Below, piece after piece: positions 31,198 to 39,447 of a DNA stretch of 64,000 nucleotides. Made by a program: the position numbers and the translations under genes. The notes beneath the pieces were generated by a model. That model saw only the letters and a program-made list of their open reading frames with translations. It was not told where the DNA came from and searched no databases. The DNA lies in contig NZ_QKSM01000012.1 in assembly GCF_003234185.1 (NCBI RefSeq), positions 1 to 64,000 of the forward strand, given 5' to 3'. Each line of letters opens with the position of its first letter. The stretch's first letter is position 1. The stretch comes from Curtobacterium sp. MCSS17_008 (lineage in GTDB: Bacteria; Actinomycetota; Actinomycetes; Actinomycetales; Microbacteriaceae).

Positions 31198-31250
31198 GTG
31201 GAGCAGAAGACGTCGCCTCGTGCGCCGAGACCCGACGTCTGCTGCTCCAC
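31198..31250. terminator. Second copy of the 53-bp palindrome
   Basis: Arms gtggagcagaagacgtcg and cgacgtctgctgctccac pair with one mismatch. Length and arm sequence match the element at 3867-3919. It again separates two convergent genes. Confidence 0.8.
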
Positions 31251-31319
31251 AGGAGGAAGACGAGGGACGGACGGCGACGACGCGGCACGGGCGAGGCCGT
31301 GGGGCCGGAGTCCGCGGGC

Positions 31320-33326
31320 TCAGTCGCGGGTCGTGATGCCGAACGGCGAGCTCTCGAGGTTCGTGAAGTTCCCCACCGTCGCCCGGACCGTGCACGAGGG
31401 CGCGACGGACAGCGCGGTGACGACCAACCCGTCCGACGACACGGCCAGCGCTCCCGAACACCCGTCGGCGAAGCGGACGCCGGACTCGCCGCCCGCCACG
31501 TCGGTGAGCATCTCGGACGGCCGGCCGGTCGACGGGCTGCGGTAGAGCGGGTTGAGCTCGTCGGCGCCGCTCGGCCACACCGGCACGAGCGTCACGGGCA
31601 GCGTCGTCTGGCTCACGGTGCGGTCGGGGGTGCGGACCTCGACGCCCTGCAGCCGCTGCACGGGGTAGGCGGTCCCGGTGACGGTGTCGTCCGTCACGGC
31701 CGCGGTGGTGGCGGCGCCGGCGGCGTCCAGCCACTCCTGCAGACCGGCCTGGTCGAGGACGTCGGCCAGCTGCACGGTCGCCTGCACGGTGAGGTCCTCG
31801 CCGGCGGGGACGACGACGTCCGACAGCGCCCACGCACACCGGGCGTCCACCCCGGTCAGCGAGGGCTGGTTCCGTGCGCCGGAGACCTCGTCCCCGGTCC
31901 ACGTCGCCGCGGGGCAGTCGGCTCGTCCGTCCGCGCCCGGGAGCACCTCGAGCAGGGGGCCGCGCAGCGTCGCCGACTGCGCGGCGTACGTGATCGCGAG
32001 CTCGACCGTCCCGCGCTCGGGGTCGATCGTGGCCTTGCGCGTGGTCGACAGCCCCGTCGGCAGGGGGCGGTCCTGCTGGTACGCGCTCGCGGCCTGCGCC
32101 GTGCGCGCATCGCTCGGGGTCCCGTCGCCGCCGAGGGCACCCGGCAGCCAGACGACACCGCCGACGACGAGCGCGGCGACGAGGACGACGCCCAGTGCGC
32201 CGACCCCGAGCATCCGGTTCGTGAGCCAGTCGGGGCGCTGCCAGCGGCGTCGTGGCGGCGCCTCCGGCTCGCGCTCGACCGGCAACGGCTGCCGCGCGAG
32301 CGGACGGATGACGGTCTGCGACCCTGCCGGGCCGAGCTCGGGCGCGGGCCCGGCGTCCTCGGCGGACGTCGGGCCGGACTCGGCGGCGTCCTGCCGGACA
32401 CCGCGGACGACGGTCGCGGGACGCTCGACCTCGGTGAACGAGTCCGGGTCGGCCGACGGAGCCAGTGCCGGGGCGTCGGCGAGCTGCCGCGCGAGGCGAC
32501 GGAGGGTCGCGGCGGCGTCGGCGGCGGCCGGGCGTGCGGACGGGTCCTTCGCGAGCATCGTCGCGAGCGCCGACCACAGCGGCTCGGGGACGTCGAGGCG
32601 CGGTGGGTCCGAGGTCACGTGCCGGTAGGCCACCGCGAAGTCCGTCCCGGGCCCGGCGAACGGCGTGCGCCCGGCCAGGAGCTCGTAGAGCATGACGCCG
32701 GCGCCGTAGACGTCGGCCGCGGGACCGGACCGGCCCTGGCTGATCGACTCGGGCGCCATGTACTGCGGGGTGCCGAGCAGTCCGGTCGTCGTGCGCTGCC
32801 GGTCGGCCACGACGGACGCGATGCCGAAGTCGGACACCCGGACGTCACCGGTGGCCCCGGTCGTGAACGGCGTCGCGAGCAGCACGTTGTCGGGCTTCAC
32901 GTCGCGGTGGGTGACGTCCTGCGCATGGGCGGCGGCGAGAGCGTCGAGCGTCTCGGCCGTGATCGTCAGGGCGTCACGGGGTGGGAGCGTGCCGGCGGTG
33001 ACGAGCACGTCGCGCGCCGAGCCGCCGGCCACCAGGTCCATGACGATGGCGAGCCGGTCGCCCTCGACGACCAGGTCGCGGACCCGGACGATCGACGGGT
33101 GCTGCAGACCGAGGAGCACGGTGCGCTCGCGGACGAACCGTTCGACGATGGCGGGGTCGGCGGCGAGCTCCGCACGCAGGAGCTTCGCGGCGACGTGCTC
33201 GCCGGTCGCGGTGTGCTCGGCGCGCCAGACCTCGCCCGTCGCGCCCGTGCCGAGCAGGTCGACGAGCCGGTACGACGCACCGAGCGGTTCACCGCGGCCG
33301 TACTGCGCCCGCCCCTGGTCCGTCAC
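31320..33326 (-). CDS. Receptor-type Ser/Thr protein kinase
   Basis: A PknB-like membrane kinase, 668 residues. The cytoplasmic kinase domain (about 18-280) has a Gly-rich loop GTGATGEV, catalytic Lys48, HRDVKPDN (140-147), DFG (166-168) and GTPQYMAPES. A Pro-rich juxtamembrane segment and one transmembrane helix (about 371-395) lead to a large extracytoplasmic domain without PASTA repeats. GTG start. It is convergent with the FHA-bearing type VII ATPase, and FHA domains bind phosphothreonine, so it may regulate secretion (inference). It also follows mshD by 47 bases on the same strand and could be partly co-transcribed with glnR-mshD. Confidence 0.9.
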   Translation of the reverse strand: MTDQGRAQYGRGEPLGASYRLVDLLGTGATGEVWRAEHTATGEHVAAKLLRAELAADPAIVERFVRERTVLLGLQHPSIVRVRDLVVEGDRLAIVMDLVAGGSARDVLVTAGTLPPRDALTITAETLDALAAAHAQDVTHRDVKPDNVLLATPFTTGATGDVRVSDFGIASVVADRQRTTTGLLGTPQYMAPESISQGRSGPAADVYGAGVMLYELLAGRTPFAGPGTDFAVAYRHVTSDPPRLDVPEPLWSALATMLAKDPSARPAAADAAATLRRLARQLADAPALAPSADPDSFTEVERPATVVRGVRQDAAESGPTSAEDAGPAPELGPAGSQTVIRPLARQPLPVEREPEAPPRRRWQRPDWLTNRMLGVGALGVVLVAALVVGGVVWLPGALGGDGTPSDARTAQAASAYQQDRPLPTGLSTTRKATIDPERGTVELAITYAAQSATLRGPLLEVLPGADGRADCPAATWTGDEVSGARNQPSLTGVDARCAWALSDVVVPAGEDLTVQATVQLADVLDQAGLQEWLDAAGAATTAAVTDDTVTGTAYPVQRLQGVEVRTPDRTVSQTTLPVTLVPVWPSGADELNPLYRSPSTGRPSEMLTDVAGGESGVRFADGCSGALAVSSDGLVVTALSVAPSCTVRATVGNFTNLESSPFGITTRD

Positions 33327-33373
33327 GTTGCCCCCGAGTGCCCTGGCCGACCCCTCGTCGACCTCGCGTCATG

Positions 33374-34225
33374 TTACCGGCCGGGGCCCGCGGCGTACTG
33401 CACGTCGATCGCGTGCTGGGTGAACCCGGAGCGGCGGTAGAGCGCGAGCGCCGGTTCGTTGTCGCCCTCGACGTAGAGCGCCGCCGCGTCGAGACCGCGA
33501 CCGGCGAGCCGTGCCGACCCCGCACGCATGAGCACGCCGCCGAGCCCCCGGCCCTGCAGGTCCGGGCGGACCGCGACCGCGTAGTACTCACCGACGCCGT
33601 CCTCGACCTTGAGCCAGCACGAGCCCGCGAGCGCACCGTCGGCGTCACGCAGGAGCAGGAGGTCCTCGCCGTCGAACCACGACTCGGCCTCGCGGGCACG
33701 GAGGTCCTCGAGGGTCATCCGCCCCTGCTCCGGGTGGTGGGCGAAGGCTGCGGCGTTGAGGGCGAGCCAGGCGTCCTCGTCGTCGGGGTCGCCGGCGTGG
33801 AACGACGACAGCGAGTACCCCGCGGGCACGCCGGCGTCGAGCACGTCCGACCCGTCCGACGCGACCGGAGCGCGGAGCTGCAGGAGCGTCCGGACGGCGG
33901 ACCAGCCGTGCCGGTCGGCGAGCACGCGCGCCGCCGGGTGGTCTCCGTGCGCCCACGCGAGCCGCGGTACGTCGCGGTCGGACGCGGCGGCCCCGCCGCC
34001 CGGGGTGAGCACCTGCTCGACGAGGGCTGACCCGATGCCCCGGCCACGGGCCTCCCGGGCGACCACGAGCTCCAGCTCGCCGTCCCGCACCACGGCGACA
34101 CCGCGCTCGTCACCGACGACGGTGGCGCGCCCTGCGCGGACGTCGACCAGTGTCTGGTCGGAGAACGGCGGCGCCTCGCCTGCCGCGACCGACGCGGCGG
34201 CGAGCATCTCGACGACGGCGAGCAC
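33374..34225 (-). CDS. mshD: Mycothiol synthase MshD
   Basis: Acetylates Cys-GlcN-Ins in the last step of mycothiol synthesis, the actinobacterial thiol buffer. It is a double GNAT protein of 283 residues. The N-terminal GNAT half has GRGIGSALVEQVL, and the catalytic C-terminal half has QGRGLGGVLMRAGSARLAG. The segment NAAAFAHHPEQGRMT is the MshD signature. The GTG start overlaps the glnR stop (TAGTG), so the two genes are coupled. The glnR-mshD order is conserved in mycobacteria. Confidence 0.93.
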   Translation of the reverse strand: MLAVVEMLAAASVAAGEAPPFSDQTLVDVRAGRATVVGDERGVAVVRDGELELVVAREARGRGIGSALVEQVLTPGGGAAASDRDVPRLAWAHGDHPAARVLADRHGWSAVRTLLQLRAPVASDGSDVLDAGVPAGYSLSSFHAGDPDDEDAWLALNAAAFAHHPEQGRMTLEDLRAREAESWFDGEDLLLLRDADGALAGSCWLKVEDGVGEYYAVAVRPDLQGRGLGGVLMRAGSARLAGRGLDAAALYVEGDNEPALALYRRSGFTQHAIDVQYAAGPGR

Positions 34226-34908
34226 TACTGACCCGCCAGGCGTTCGGCCTCGTCGTCGTGCACGTTGAAGCGGTAGCCGACGTTGCGGACGGTGCCGATG
34301 AGCGACTCGAGGTCGCCGAGCTTCGCGCGGAGGCGCCGCACGTGCACGTCGACGGTGCGTGTGCCGCCGAAGTAGTCGTAGCCCCAGACCTCGCTGAGGA
34401 GCTGCTCACGGGTGAAGACCCGAGACGGGTGCGAGGCGAAGAAGCGGAGGAGCTCGAACTCCTTGAACGTCAGGTCGAGTGGCCGGCCGCGGACCTTCGC
34501 CGAGTAGCTGGCCTCGTCGATGACGACGCCCGAGGCCTGGATCTTCGAACCCGTCGGGTTCCTCGCGGCGCGACCGGTCGTCAGGCGGATGCGCGCGTCG
34601 ACCTCGGCCGGGCCGGCGCTCTCGAGCACGACGTCGTCGACGTTCCACTCGCTGTTCACCGCGGTCAGGCCGCCCTCGGTCACGACCAGGATCACCGGCG
34701 TCGTCGAACCGCTCGTCGCGAGGATCTTGCAGAGGGCCTTCGCGCTCACCAGGTCCAGGCGGGCGTCGACGAACATCAGGTCGCTCTGCGGGGCGTTCAC
34801 CAGCTGGGCGGCCTCGGCGGGGACGTGGCGGATCCGGTGGCTCAGGAGGCCGAGACTCGGCAGGACGTCGCCGGGCGCGGCTGAGGTGAGTACCAGGAGC
34901 TGGGCCAC
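34225..34908 (-). CDS. glnR: GlnR-family winged-helix response regulator
   Basis: An OmpR-type transcription regulator of 227 residues. The receiver domain is atypical: it retains an Asp at 48 (FVDAR) but lacks the usual acidic cluster, as in GlnR proteins that dimerise without phosphorylation. The winged helix (about 128-220) has [20 protein letters not shown] and [15 protein letters not shown]. GlnR controls nitrogen assimilation genes in Actinobacteria, and the mshD neighbour supports this identity. GTG start with GGAGG at four to five bases. No kinase gene adjoins it, consistent with an orphan regulator. Confidence 0.88.
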   Translation of the reverse strand: MAQLLVLTSAAPGDVLPSLGLLSHRIRHVPAEAAQLVNAPQSDLMFVDARLDLVSAKALCKILATSGSTTPVILVVTEGGLTAVNSEWNVDDVVLESAGPAEVDARIRLTTGRAARNPTGSKIQASGVVIDEASYSAKVRGRPLDLTFKEFELLRFFASHPSRVFTREQLLSEVWGYDYFGGTRTVDVHVRRLRAKLGDLESLIGTVRNVGYRFNVHDDEAERLAGQ

Positions 34909-35039
34909 AGGACCTCCAGGACGAGGGGACGCGTGGAGCCATCCTAGTGATGCCCGCGCAGTCGACCGCCGACCGGCCGGTCGGTCGGTCGGGGGCGGTC
35001 CGGAGTGCGTCCTGCCGTCGTCCTGTCATGATGGAGGGC

Positions 35040-35318
35040 GTGACCGAGCCCACGCCCCTCGACCAGCGCCGACTGCGGCTGACGTCCGTGCTGCCGGTGT
35101 GGGTGCTCGCGGTCGTCGGGGCCGTGCTCGTCCTCACCCTCCCCGAGAAGGACGACTTCGCGTGGCTGCTGCTCGTGTTCGTGCTCTGCGTGCTCGTCAG
35201 CTTCGTGCTGCAGCTCATCACCGCGACGAAGGACGGACTGGTCGAGCGGATCAGCATCGCGTCCTCGGGGGCGTTCGTCGTCGTGCTCGTCACCGCCGTG
35301 GTGCTCCTGGCGCGATGA
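35040..35318 (+). CDS. Small membrane protein, 92 residues
   Basis: Three hydrophobic helices (VLPVWVLAVVGAVLVLTL, FAWLLLVFVLCVLVSFVLQL and a C-terminal AFVVVLVTAVVLLA) after a short charged N-terminus. I prefer the GTG at 35040 (VTEPTPLDQRR), but ATGs at 35028 and 35031 are in frame. A CATGAT sequence seven bases before the GTG could act as a leaderless -10 box. It is divergent from glnR. No family recognised; typical of conserved small actinobacterial membrane proteins. Confidence 0.65.
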   Translation: MTEPTPLDQRRLRLTSVLPVWVLAVVGAVLVLTLPEKDDFAWLLLVFVLCVLVSFVLQLITATKDGLVERISIASSGAFVVVLVTAVVLLAR

Positions 35319-35329
35319 GGTCCGACGCG

Positions 35330-35341
35330 TAGACTCGCCGC
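35330..35341 (+). promoter_or_regulatory. Leaderless promoter -10 box (TAGACT)
   Basis: TAGACT at 35330-35335 lies six bases before the ATG of the 38-residue peptide gene, with no Shine-Dalgarno sequence. It probably also drives the coupled downstream genes. Confidence 0.65.
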
Positions 35342-35458
35342 ATGGATTCGCTGCTTGCGCTCGAGCTGTTCTACGTGGGCCTCCTCGGCCTGGCGTCGCT
35401 CGCGATCGCGTTCATCTCGGTCGTCGTCGTCGTGAAGCTCTTCAAGGGTCAGCGTTGA
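35342..35458 (+). CDS. 38-residue single-helix membrane peptide
   Basis: The protein starts MDSLLALELFYVGLLGLASL, continues with a run of Ile/Val residues and ends KLFKGQR. It is one transmembrane helix with a basic C-terminal tail, so the N-terminus should face out. The leaderless -10 box sets the start. The stop overlaps the next start as TTGA. The length is well below usual gene-calling limits, but the promoter, hydrophobic pattern and translational coupling make it a credible gene. It may serve mainly to couple translation of the nitrobindin-like gene. Confidence 0.65.
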   Translation: MDSLLALELFYVGLLGLASLAIAFISVVVVVKLFKGQR

Positions 35459-36057
35459 TCGAACTGCCGGAGGGCCTGGCGCCCGAGCTCGTCCCGCTGT
35501 CCTGGCTCGTCGGCGTGTGGGAGGGCACGGGCGTGGTCGAGTACCCCGTGGGCGACGAGGACGAGCCCCGCAAGTACGAGTTCGGCCAGCGCGTGAGCTT
35601 CAGCCACGACGGCCTGCCCTACCTCAACTACTCCTCGACGACGTGGCTGCTCGACGACGAGCACACGCCGCTCGCCGCGGAGATGGGCTACTGGCGCATC
35701 GACCGACCGAACGAGCCCGGTGACCGCGGTCCGGGGATGCTCATGGGTGACGGACCGGCCCCGTTCAGCACGGTGGAGAGCGTCGAGACGCTCCGCAACA
35801 CGACCGACGGCTTCGACGTCGAAGCGGCCATCATCCACCCGACGGGCGTCAACGAGCTCTACGTCGGCCGCGTCAAGAAGGGCCGGATCGACCTGGCCAC
35901 CGACGCCGTGATGCGCTCGCCGAACGCGAAGGACTACTCCGCCGCGACCCGCCTGTACGGGCTGGTCGAGGGCAAGCTGTTCTGGGCGTGGGACATCGCC
36001 GCCCTCGGGCAGCAGCTCACCTCGCACGCGTCGGGGCAGCTCGCGAAGGTCGACTGA
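35455..36057 (+). CDS. Nitrobindin-like (FABP-like heme-binding) protein
   Basis: A 200-residue beta-barrel protein of the THAP4/nitrobindin family, known to bind heme and isomerise peroxynitrite to nitrate. The family motif G-x-W-x-G-x-G is present as LVGVWEGTGVVEYP. The barrel continues with RKYEFGQRVSFSHDG and TPLAAEMGYWRID. A TTG start overlaps the preceding stop by four bases, and the gene's own stop overlaps the next start (TGATG). It forms a tight operon with the YgfZ-like gene. A redox or nitrosative stress role is inferred from the family. Confidence 0.85.
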   Translation: MIELPEGLAPELVPLSWLVGVWEGTGVVEYPVGDEDEPRKYEFGQRVSFSHDGLPYLNYSSTTWLLDDEHTPLAAEMGYWRIDRPNEPGDRGPGMLMGDGPAPFSTVESVETLRNTTDGFDVEAAIIHPTGVNELYVGRVKKGRIDLATDAVMRSPNAKDYSAATRLYGLVEGKLFWAWDIAALGQQLTSHASGQLAKVD

Positions 36058-37124
36058 TGTCCGCCTTCAGCGGGCGTGACGGCTTCGTCGCGACCGAGGC
36101 CGGTCCGGCGGCCCACTTCGGCAACCCGACCGGCGAACAACGGGCGCTCGCGTCCGGTCGTGCGGTCGTCGAGCTGGGGCTCGGGGTCGTCACGGTCAGC
36201 GGGCCCGACCGCCTGTCCTGGCTCAACTCGATCACGTCCCAGTTGCTCACCGGGCTCGCGCCCGGGGAGAGCACCGAGACGCTCGTGCTCGACCAGTCCG
36301 GCCGCGTCGAGCACGCCGCCCGCGTGGTCGACGACGGCGAGGTCACGTGGCTCCTCACCGAGGCCGCCGACGCAGCACCGCTCGCGGGGTGGCTCGACTC
36401 GATGCGCTTCATGCTCCGCGTCGAGGTCGCCGATCGCTCGGCCGACTTCGTCACGCTCGGCCGCTTCGACGGTTCGGCAGCGCCCGACGACGTGGTCGTC
36501 GAGTGGGTCGACCCGTGGTCGTCGGTGACGCCCGGTGGGTGGGGCTACGCCGCCCTGGAGGCCCACCCCGCGTCCGACTGGACCCTCCGCATCGACGTGG
36601 TCACCCCGGAGACCGCTGCCGCGATCGCCGCGTCGGACGCGCCGGTCGCGGGGCTGCTCGCGGTCGAGGCGCTGCGGATCGCCGCCTGGCGCCCCGCGCT
36701 GTCCGACGTCGACGAGCGCACCATCCCGCACGAGCTCGACTGGCTCCGCTCCGCCGTGCACCTGTCGAAGGGCTGCTACCGCGGACAGGAGACCGTCGCG
36801 AAGGTGCACAACCTCGGGCACCCGCCCCGCCGCGTCGCGATGCTGCACCTGGACGGCTCGGACGGCGTGCTGCCGGCTCCGGGCACCACGGTCGAGCTCG
36901 ACGGGAAGGAGGTCGGGCGCCTCACCGCGTCGGCGCTCCACCACGAACTCGGGCCGATCGGGCTCGCGGTCGTGAAGCGCTCGCTCGACCCCGCGGCGAC
37001 GCTCACGCTGACGGTGGACGACGTCGTCGTCACCGCGGCGCAGGAGGTCATCGTGCCGCCGGGTGCCGGAGCCACCGCGAACGTGCCGCGCCTGCCGCGA
37101 CTCGGAGCCGTCCGCCGCTCCTGA
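36057..37124 (+). CDS. ygfZ: YgfZ/GcvT-like folate-binding Fe-S maturation protein
   Basis: A 355-residue protein of the CAF17/YgfZ family, which supports assembly of certain 4Fe-4S enzymes in a folate-dependent way. The diagnostic motif KGCYRGQE is at about residues 238-245, followed by HNLGHPPRR. The N-terminal half carries the GcvT-like fold with SGPDRLSWLNSITSQLL. ATG start overlapping the upstream stop. Length is normal. It lies between the nitrobindin-like gene and a convergent methyltransferase. Confidence 0.88.
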   Translation: MSAFSGRDGFVATEAGPAAHFGNPTGEQRALASGRAVVELGLGVVTVSGPDRLSWLNSITSQLLTGLAPGESTETLVLDQSGRVEHAARVVDDGEVTWLLTEAADAAPLAGWLDSMRFMLRVEVADRSADFVTLGRFDGSAAPDDVVVEWVDPWSSVTPGGWGYAALEAHPASDWTLRIDVVTPETAAAIAASDAPVAGLLAVEALRIAAWRPALSDVDERTIPHELDWLRSAVHLSKGCYRGQETVAKVHNLGHPPRRVAMLHLDGSDGVLPAPGTTVELDGKEVGRLTASALHHELGPIGLAVVKRSLDPAATLTLTVDDVVVTAAQEVIVPPGAGATANVPRLPRLGAVRRS

Positions 37125-37135
37125 ACCGAGCGGCC

Positions 37136-37909
37136 TCAGGCGGGCGCCACGACGGACCAGGGGACGCTGAGTTCGCCGAGCCGCCACCGCGTGACGCCGT
37201 GCAGGACCGGCCACCCGCGGTCGCGCATGCCCTGCACGGTCGCGATCCAGCGCTGCCGCGGCCCGTACGTGCCGAGCGGCGCTGCCACCGCCCACGACCG
37301 GTCGAGGTCCAGCAGGAACGCGTGCACCCGCTCGCCGGGCACGTTCCGGTGGATCAACGCCTTCGGCAACCGTTCGGCGACGATGCTCGGCAGTTCGAGG
37401 TCGGCGACACGGAGCGACACCGTGAAGGTGTGCGGAGCGTGTTCGTCGAGCGTGACCCAGGACGCCACCCGTCCGACCTCGTTGCACGTGCCCTCCACGA
37501 GCGCACCCCCGGGCTGCAGGCGGTCCTGCATGATGCGCCACGAGTCCACGACGGCGGCCTCGTCGTACTGGCGCAGCACGTTGAACGCCCGGATGACGGC
37601 GGGTCGCCGACCGCCCGGGGTCGGCGTCTCGAAGCCGCCCAGCCGGAAGGTCACGCCGTCGCGGGTCCCCGCGTTCGCCAGGGCCACGCGCGCCGGCTCG
37701 ATCTCGATGCCCGTCACCTCGACGTCGGGGCGGACCCTCGCCAGGCGGTCGCGGAGCTCGAGCGTCGTCGTGGGGCGGGCGCCGTACCCGACGTCGGCGA
37801 CCAGCGGGTCCGCGGTGCGGCGGAGGGCGGGGAGCGCGGCGATCCACCGGTCGACACGGCGGAGTCGGTTGTAGCCGGTGGTCCCGCGCGTGACGTTCCC
37901 GATGGGCAT
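37136..37909 (-). CDS. Class I SAM-dependent methyltransferase-like protein
   Basis: A 257-residue protein. The Rossmann glycine motif is [20 protein letters not shown], motif II is [15 protein letters not shown], and a post-I segment follows with RAFNVLRQY and [13 protein letters not shown]. The substrate is not evident. The ATG at 37909 is convergent with the YgfZ-like gene and divergent from gpmA, whose promoter lies within 50 bases. Conserved in Microbacteriaceae but uncharacterised to my knowledge. Confidence 0.75.
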   Translation of the reverse strand: MPIGNVTRGTTGYNRLRRVDRWIAALPALRRTADPLVADVGYGARPTTTLELRDRLARVRPDVEVTGIEIEPARVALANAGTRDGVTFRLGGFETPTPGGRRPAVIRAFNVLRQYDEAAVVDSWRIMQDRLQPGGALVEGTCNEVGRVASWVTLDEHAPHTFTVSLRVADLELPSIVAERLPKALIHRNVPGERVHAFLLDLDRSWAVAAPLGTYGPRQRWIATVQGMRDRGWPVLHGVTRWRLGELSVPWSVVAPA

Positions 37910-37952
37910 GCGTCCAGGGTACGGGCGCCCGGAACGTCGGCACGGCGCTCGG

Positions 37953-37965
37953 TAGACTCGGCAGC
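37953..37965 (+). promoter_or_regulatory. Leaderless promoter -10 box (TAGACT) of gpmA
   Basis: TAGACT at 37953-37958 lies seven bases before the gpmA ATG, and there is no ribosome binding site. Confidence 0.65.
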
Positions 37966-38712
37966 ATGACCTCCACGCTCGTCCTGCTCCGTCACGGCAA
38001 CAGTGACTGGAACCAGAAGAACCTGTTCACCGGTTGGGTGGACGTCCGACTCAGCGAGCTGGGCGAGAAGGAGGCGAAGCGCGCCGGCGAGCTCATCGCC
38101 GAGTCGGGCATCGTGCCGGACGTCCTGTACACGTCGCTCCTGACCCGCGCCATCCAGACCGCGGACATCGCCCTGCTCGAGGCCGACCTGGCGTGGCTGC
38201 CGGTCAAGCGCGACTGGCGCCTCAACGAGCGCCACTACGGCGACCTCCAGGGCAAGGACAAGGCCCAGACGCTCGAGCAGTACGGCGAGCAGCAGTTCAT
38301 GGAGTGGCGCCGGTCGTTCGACGTGCCGCCGCCCCCCATCGCCGACGACGCCGAGTGGTCGCAGGCCGGTGACCGCCGCTACGCCGACCTCGGCGACCAG
38401 CTGCCCCGCACCGAGTCGCTGAAGCTCGTGATCGACCGACTGCTGCCGTACTGGGAGTCGGACATCACGAAGGACCTCGCCGCAGGCAAGACCGTCCTCG
38501 TCACCGCGCACGGCAACTCGCTCCGTGCACTCGTCAAGCACCTCGACGGCATCTCGGACGACGACATCGCGGGCCTCAACATCCCGACGGGCATCCCGCT
38601 CGTGTACGAGCTCGACGACGAGTTCCGTCCGACGAAGCCCTCGTACTACCTCGACCCCGAGGCCGCCGCTGCCGGTGCCGCCGCCGTGGCCGCGCAGGGC
38701 GCCAAGAAGTAG
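37966..38712 (+). CDS. gpmA: 2,3-bisphosphoglycerate-dependent phosphoglycerate mutase
   Basis: Interconverts 3- and 2-phosphoglycerate in glycolysis. The protein is 248 residues, the usual length. The catalytic motif [20 protein letters not shown] carries the phosphorylated histidine (His10). [15 protein letters not shown] and [16 protein letters not shown] hold the other active-site residues. Start set by the leaderless promoter. A hairpin with a 12-base-pair stem follows directly. Confidence 0.96.
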   Translation: MTSTLVLLRHGNSDWNQKNLFTGWVDVRLSELGEKEAKRAGELIAESGIVPDVLYTSLLTRAIQTADIALLEADLAWLPVKRDWRLNERHYGDLQGKDKAQTLEQYGEQQFMEWRRSFDVPPPPIADDAEWSQAGDRRYADLGDQLPRTESLKLVIDRLLPYWESDITKDLAAGKTVLVTAHGNSLRALVKHLDGISDDDIAGLNIPTGIPLVYELDDEFRPTKPSYYLDPEAAAAGAAAVAAQGAKK

Positions 38713-38725
38713 CACCCGCACGACG

Positions 38726-38754
38726 AACGCCCCGCCGGTGACCGGCGGGGCGTT
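38726..38754 (+). terminator. gpmA terminator
   Basis: Stem aacgccccgccg / cggcggggcgtt with a 5-base loop, 13 bases after the gpmA stop. Confidence 0.85.
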
Positions 38755-38793
38755 CCTGCGCCCTGGGGGCTCCGGGCAGCGGGGTCTGCGGGC

Positions 38794-39342
38794 TCAGACG
38801 AAGTGCGCGGCGATCTCCTGGACGAGCGCCCCGACGTCGTAGGGCCGTGCGGTGTCGACCCGCACGACGGGCACGCCCGGCAGCGCGACGGGCTCCGCCT
38901 CGGCGCCGTGCTCGTCCCAGAACGCCAGCACGTCGGACAGGTCCCCGTGCACCTCGTGCCGCACCGGCAGCGTGCCCGGCTCGTACCGGTCGCGCAGCCG
39001 GTCCGCGGCGGTGTCCCGGTCGACGTGGCAGAACACCTCGACGGCGCGGGGTGACCCGGCGGAGGCGAGTCCCGCCTCCAGACGGTCCCGGTCGCGTGAC
39101 GGCAGCCAGACGGCGTCGAGGACGACCCCGTTCTCGACGGCCCGGGCCATCGACCACATGGTGTCCATCGCGATGCCGCCGAGGTCGCGGGAGCCGATCA
39201 TCGGGCCGACCACGTCGGCCAGGGGTTCCTTGATGCGGTCCTTCGACAGGAAGGGGCAGCCGAGCACCTCGGCGAGGGCTGCGCCCACCGTGCTCTTGCC
39301 CGAGCCGGGCATCCCGTTGACGACGATCGCGACCTGAGCCAT
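38794..39342 (-). CDS. P-loop kinase-like AAA-family protein, 182 residues
   Basis: Walker A is NGMPGSGKST at about residues 8-17. The rest has the small-molecule kinase layout (AAA_33/zeta-toxin-like): LSKDRIKEPLADVV, a central VVLDAVWLPSRDRDRLEAGL and the lid RLRDRYEPGTLP. Substrate unknown. I chose the ATG at 39342 (MAQVAIVV) because the upstream in-frame extension crosses the phoU terminator. It may be an O-phosphotransferase or nucleotide kinase, but no neighbour supports a pathway. Confidence 0.75.
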   Translation of the reverse strand: MAQVAIVVNGMPGSGKSTVGAALAEVLGCPFLSKDRIKEPLADVVGPMIGSRDLGGIAMDTMWSMARAVENGVVLDAVWLPSRDRDRLEAGLASAGSPRAVEVFCHVDRDTAADRLRDRYEPGTLPVRHEVHGDLSDVLAFWDEHGAEAEPVALPGVPVVRVDTARPYDVGALVQEIAAHFV

Positions 39343-39388
39343 GCCCCGATCCTCGCGTCCTCGGCACCCCTTCGCAAAACGGAACGAG

Positions 39389-39428
39389 GGCGGTTGCCCG
39401 CAGCGGTACAGCGCTGCGGGCAACCGCC
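39389..39428 (-). terminator. Rho-independent terminator of phoU
   Basis: A 17-base-pair perfect stem with a 6-base loop, 20 bases after the phoU stop. On the minus strand it is followed by a T-containing tract (gttccgtttt). Confidence 0.85.
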
Positions 39429-39447
39429 GAGGTTGCGTCTTGCGGGA

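Noticed and set aside
26976-31250. A 1424-codon open frame antisense to the type VII ATPase gene
   Set aside because: The plus strand carries unmistakable FHA and FtsK motifs. The antisense product is low-complexity and crosses two terminators.
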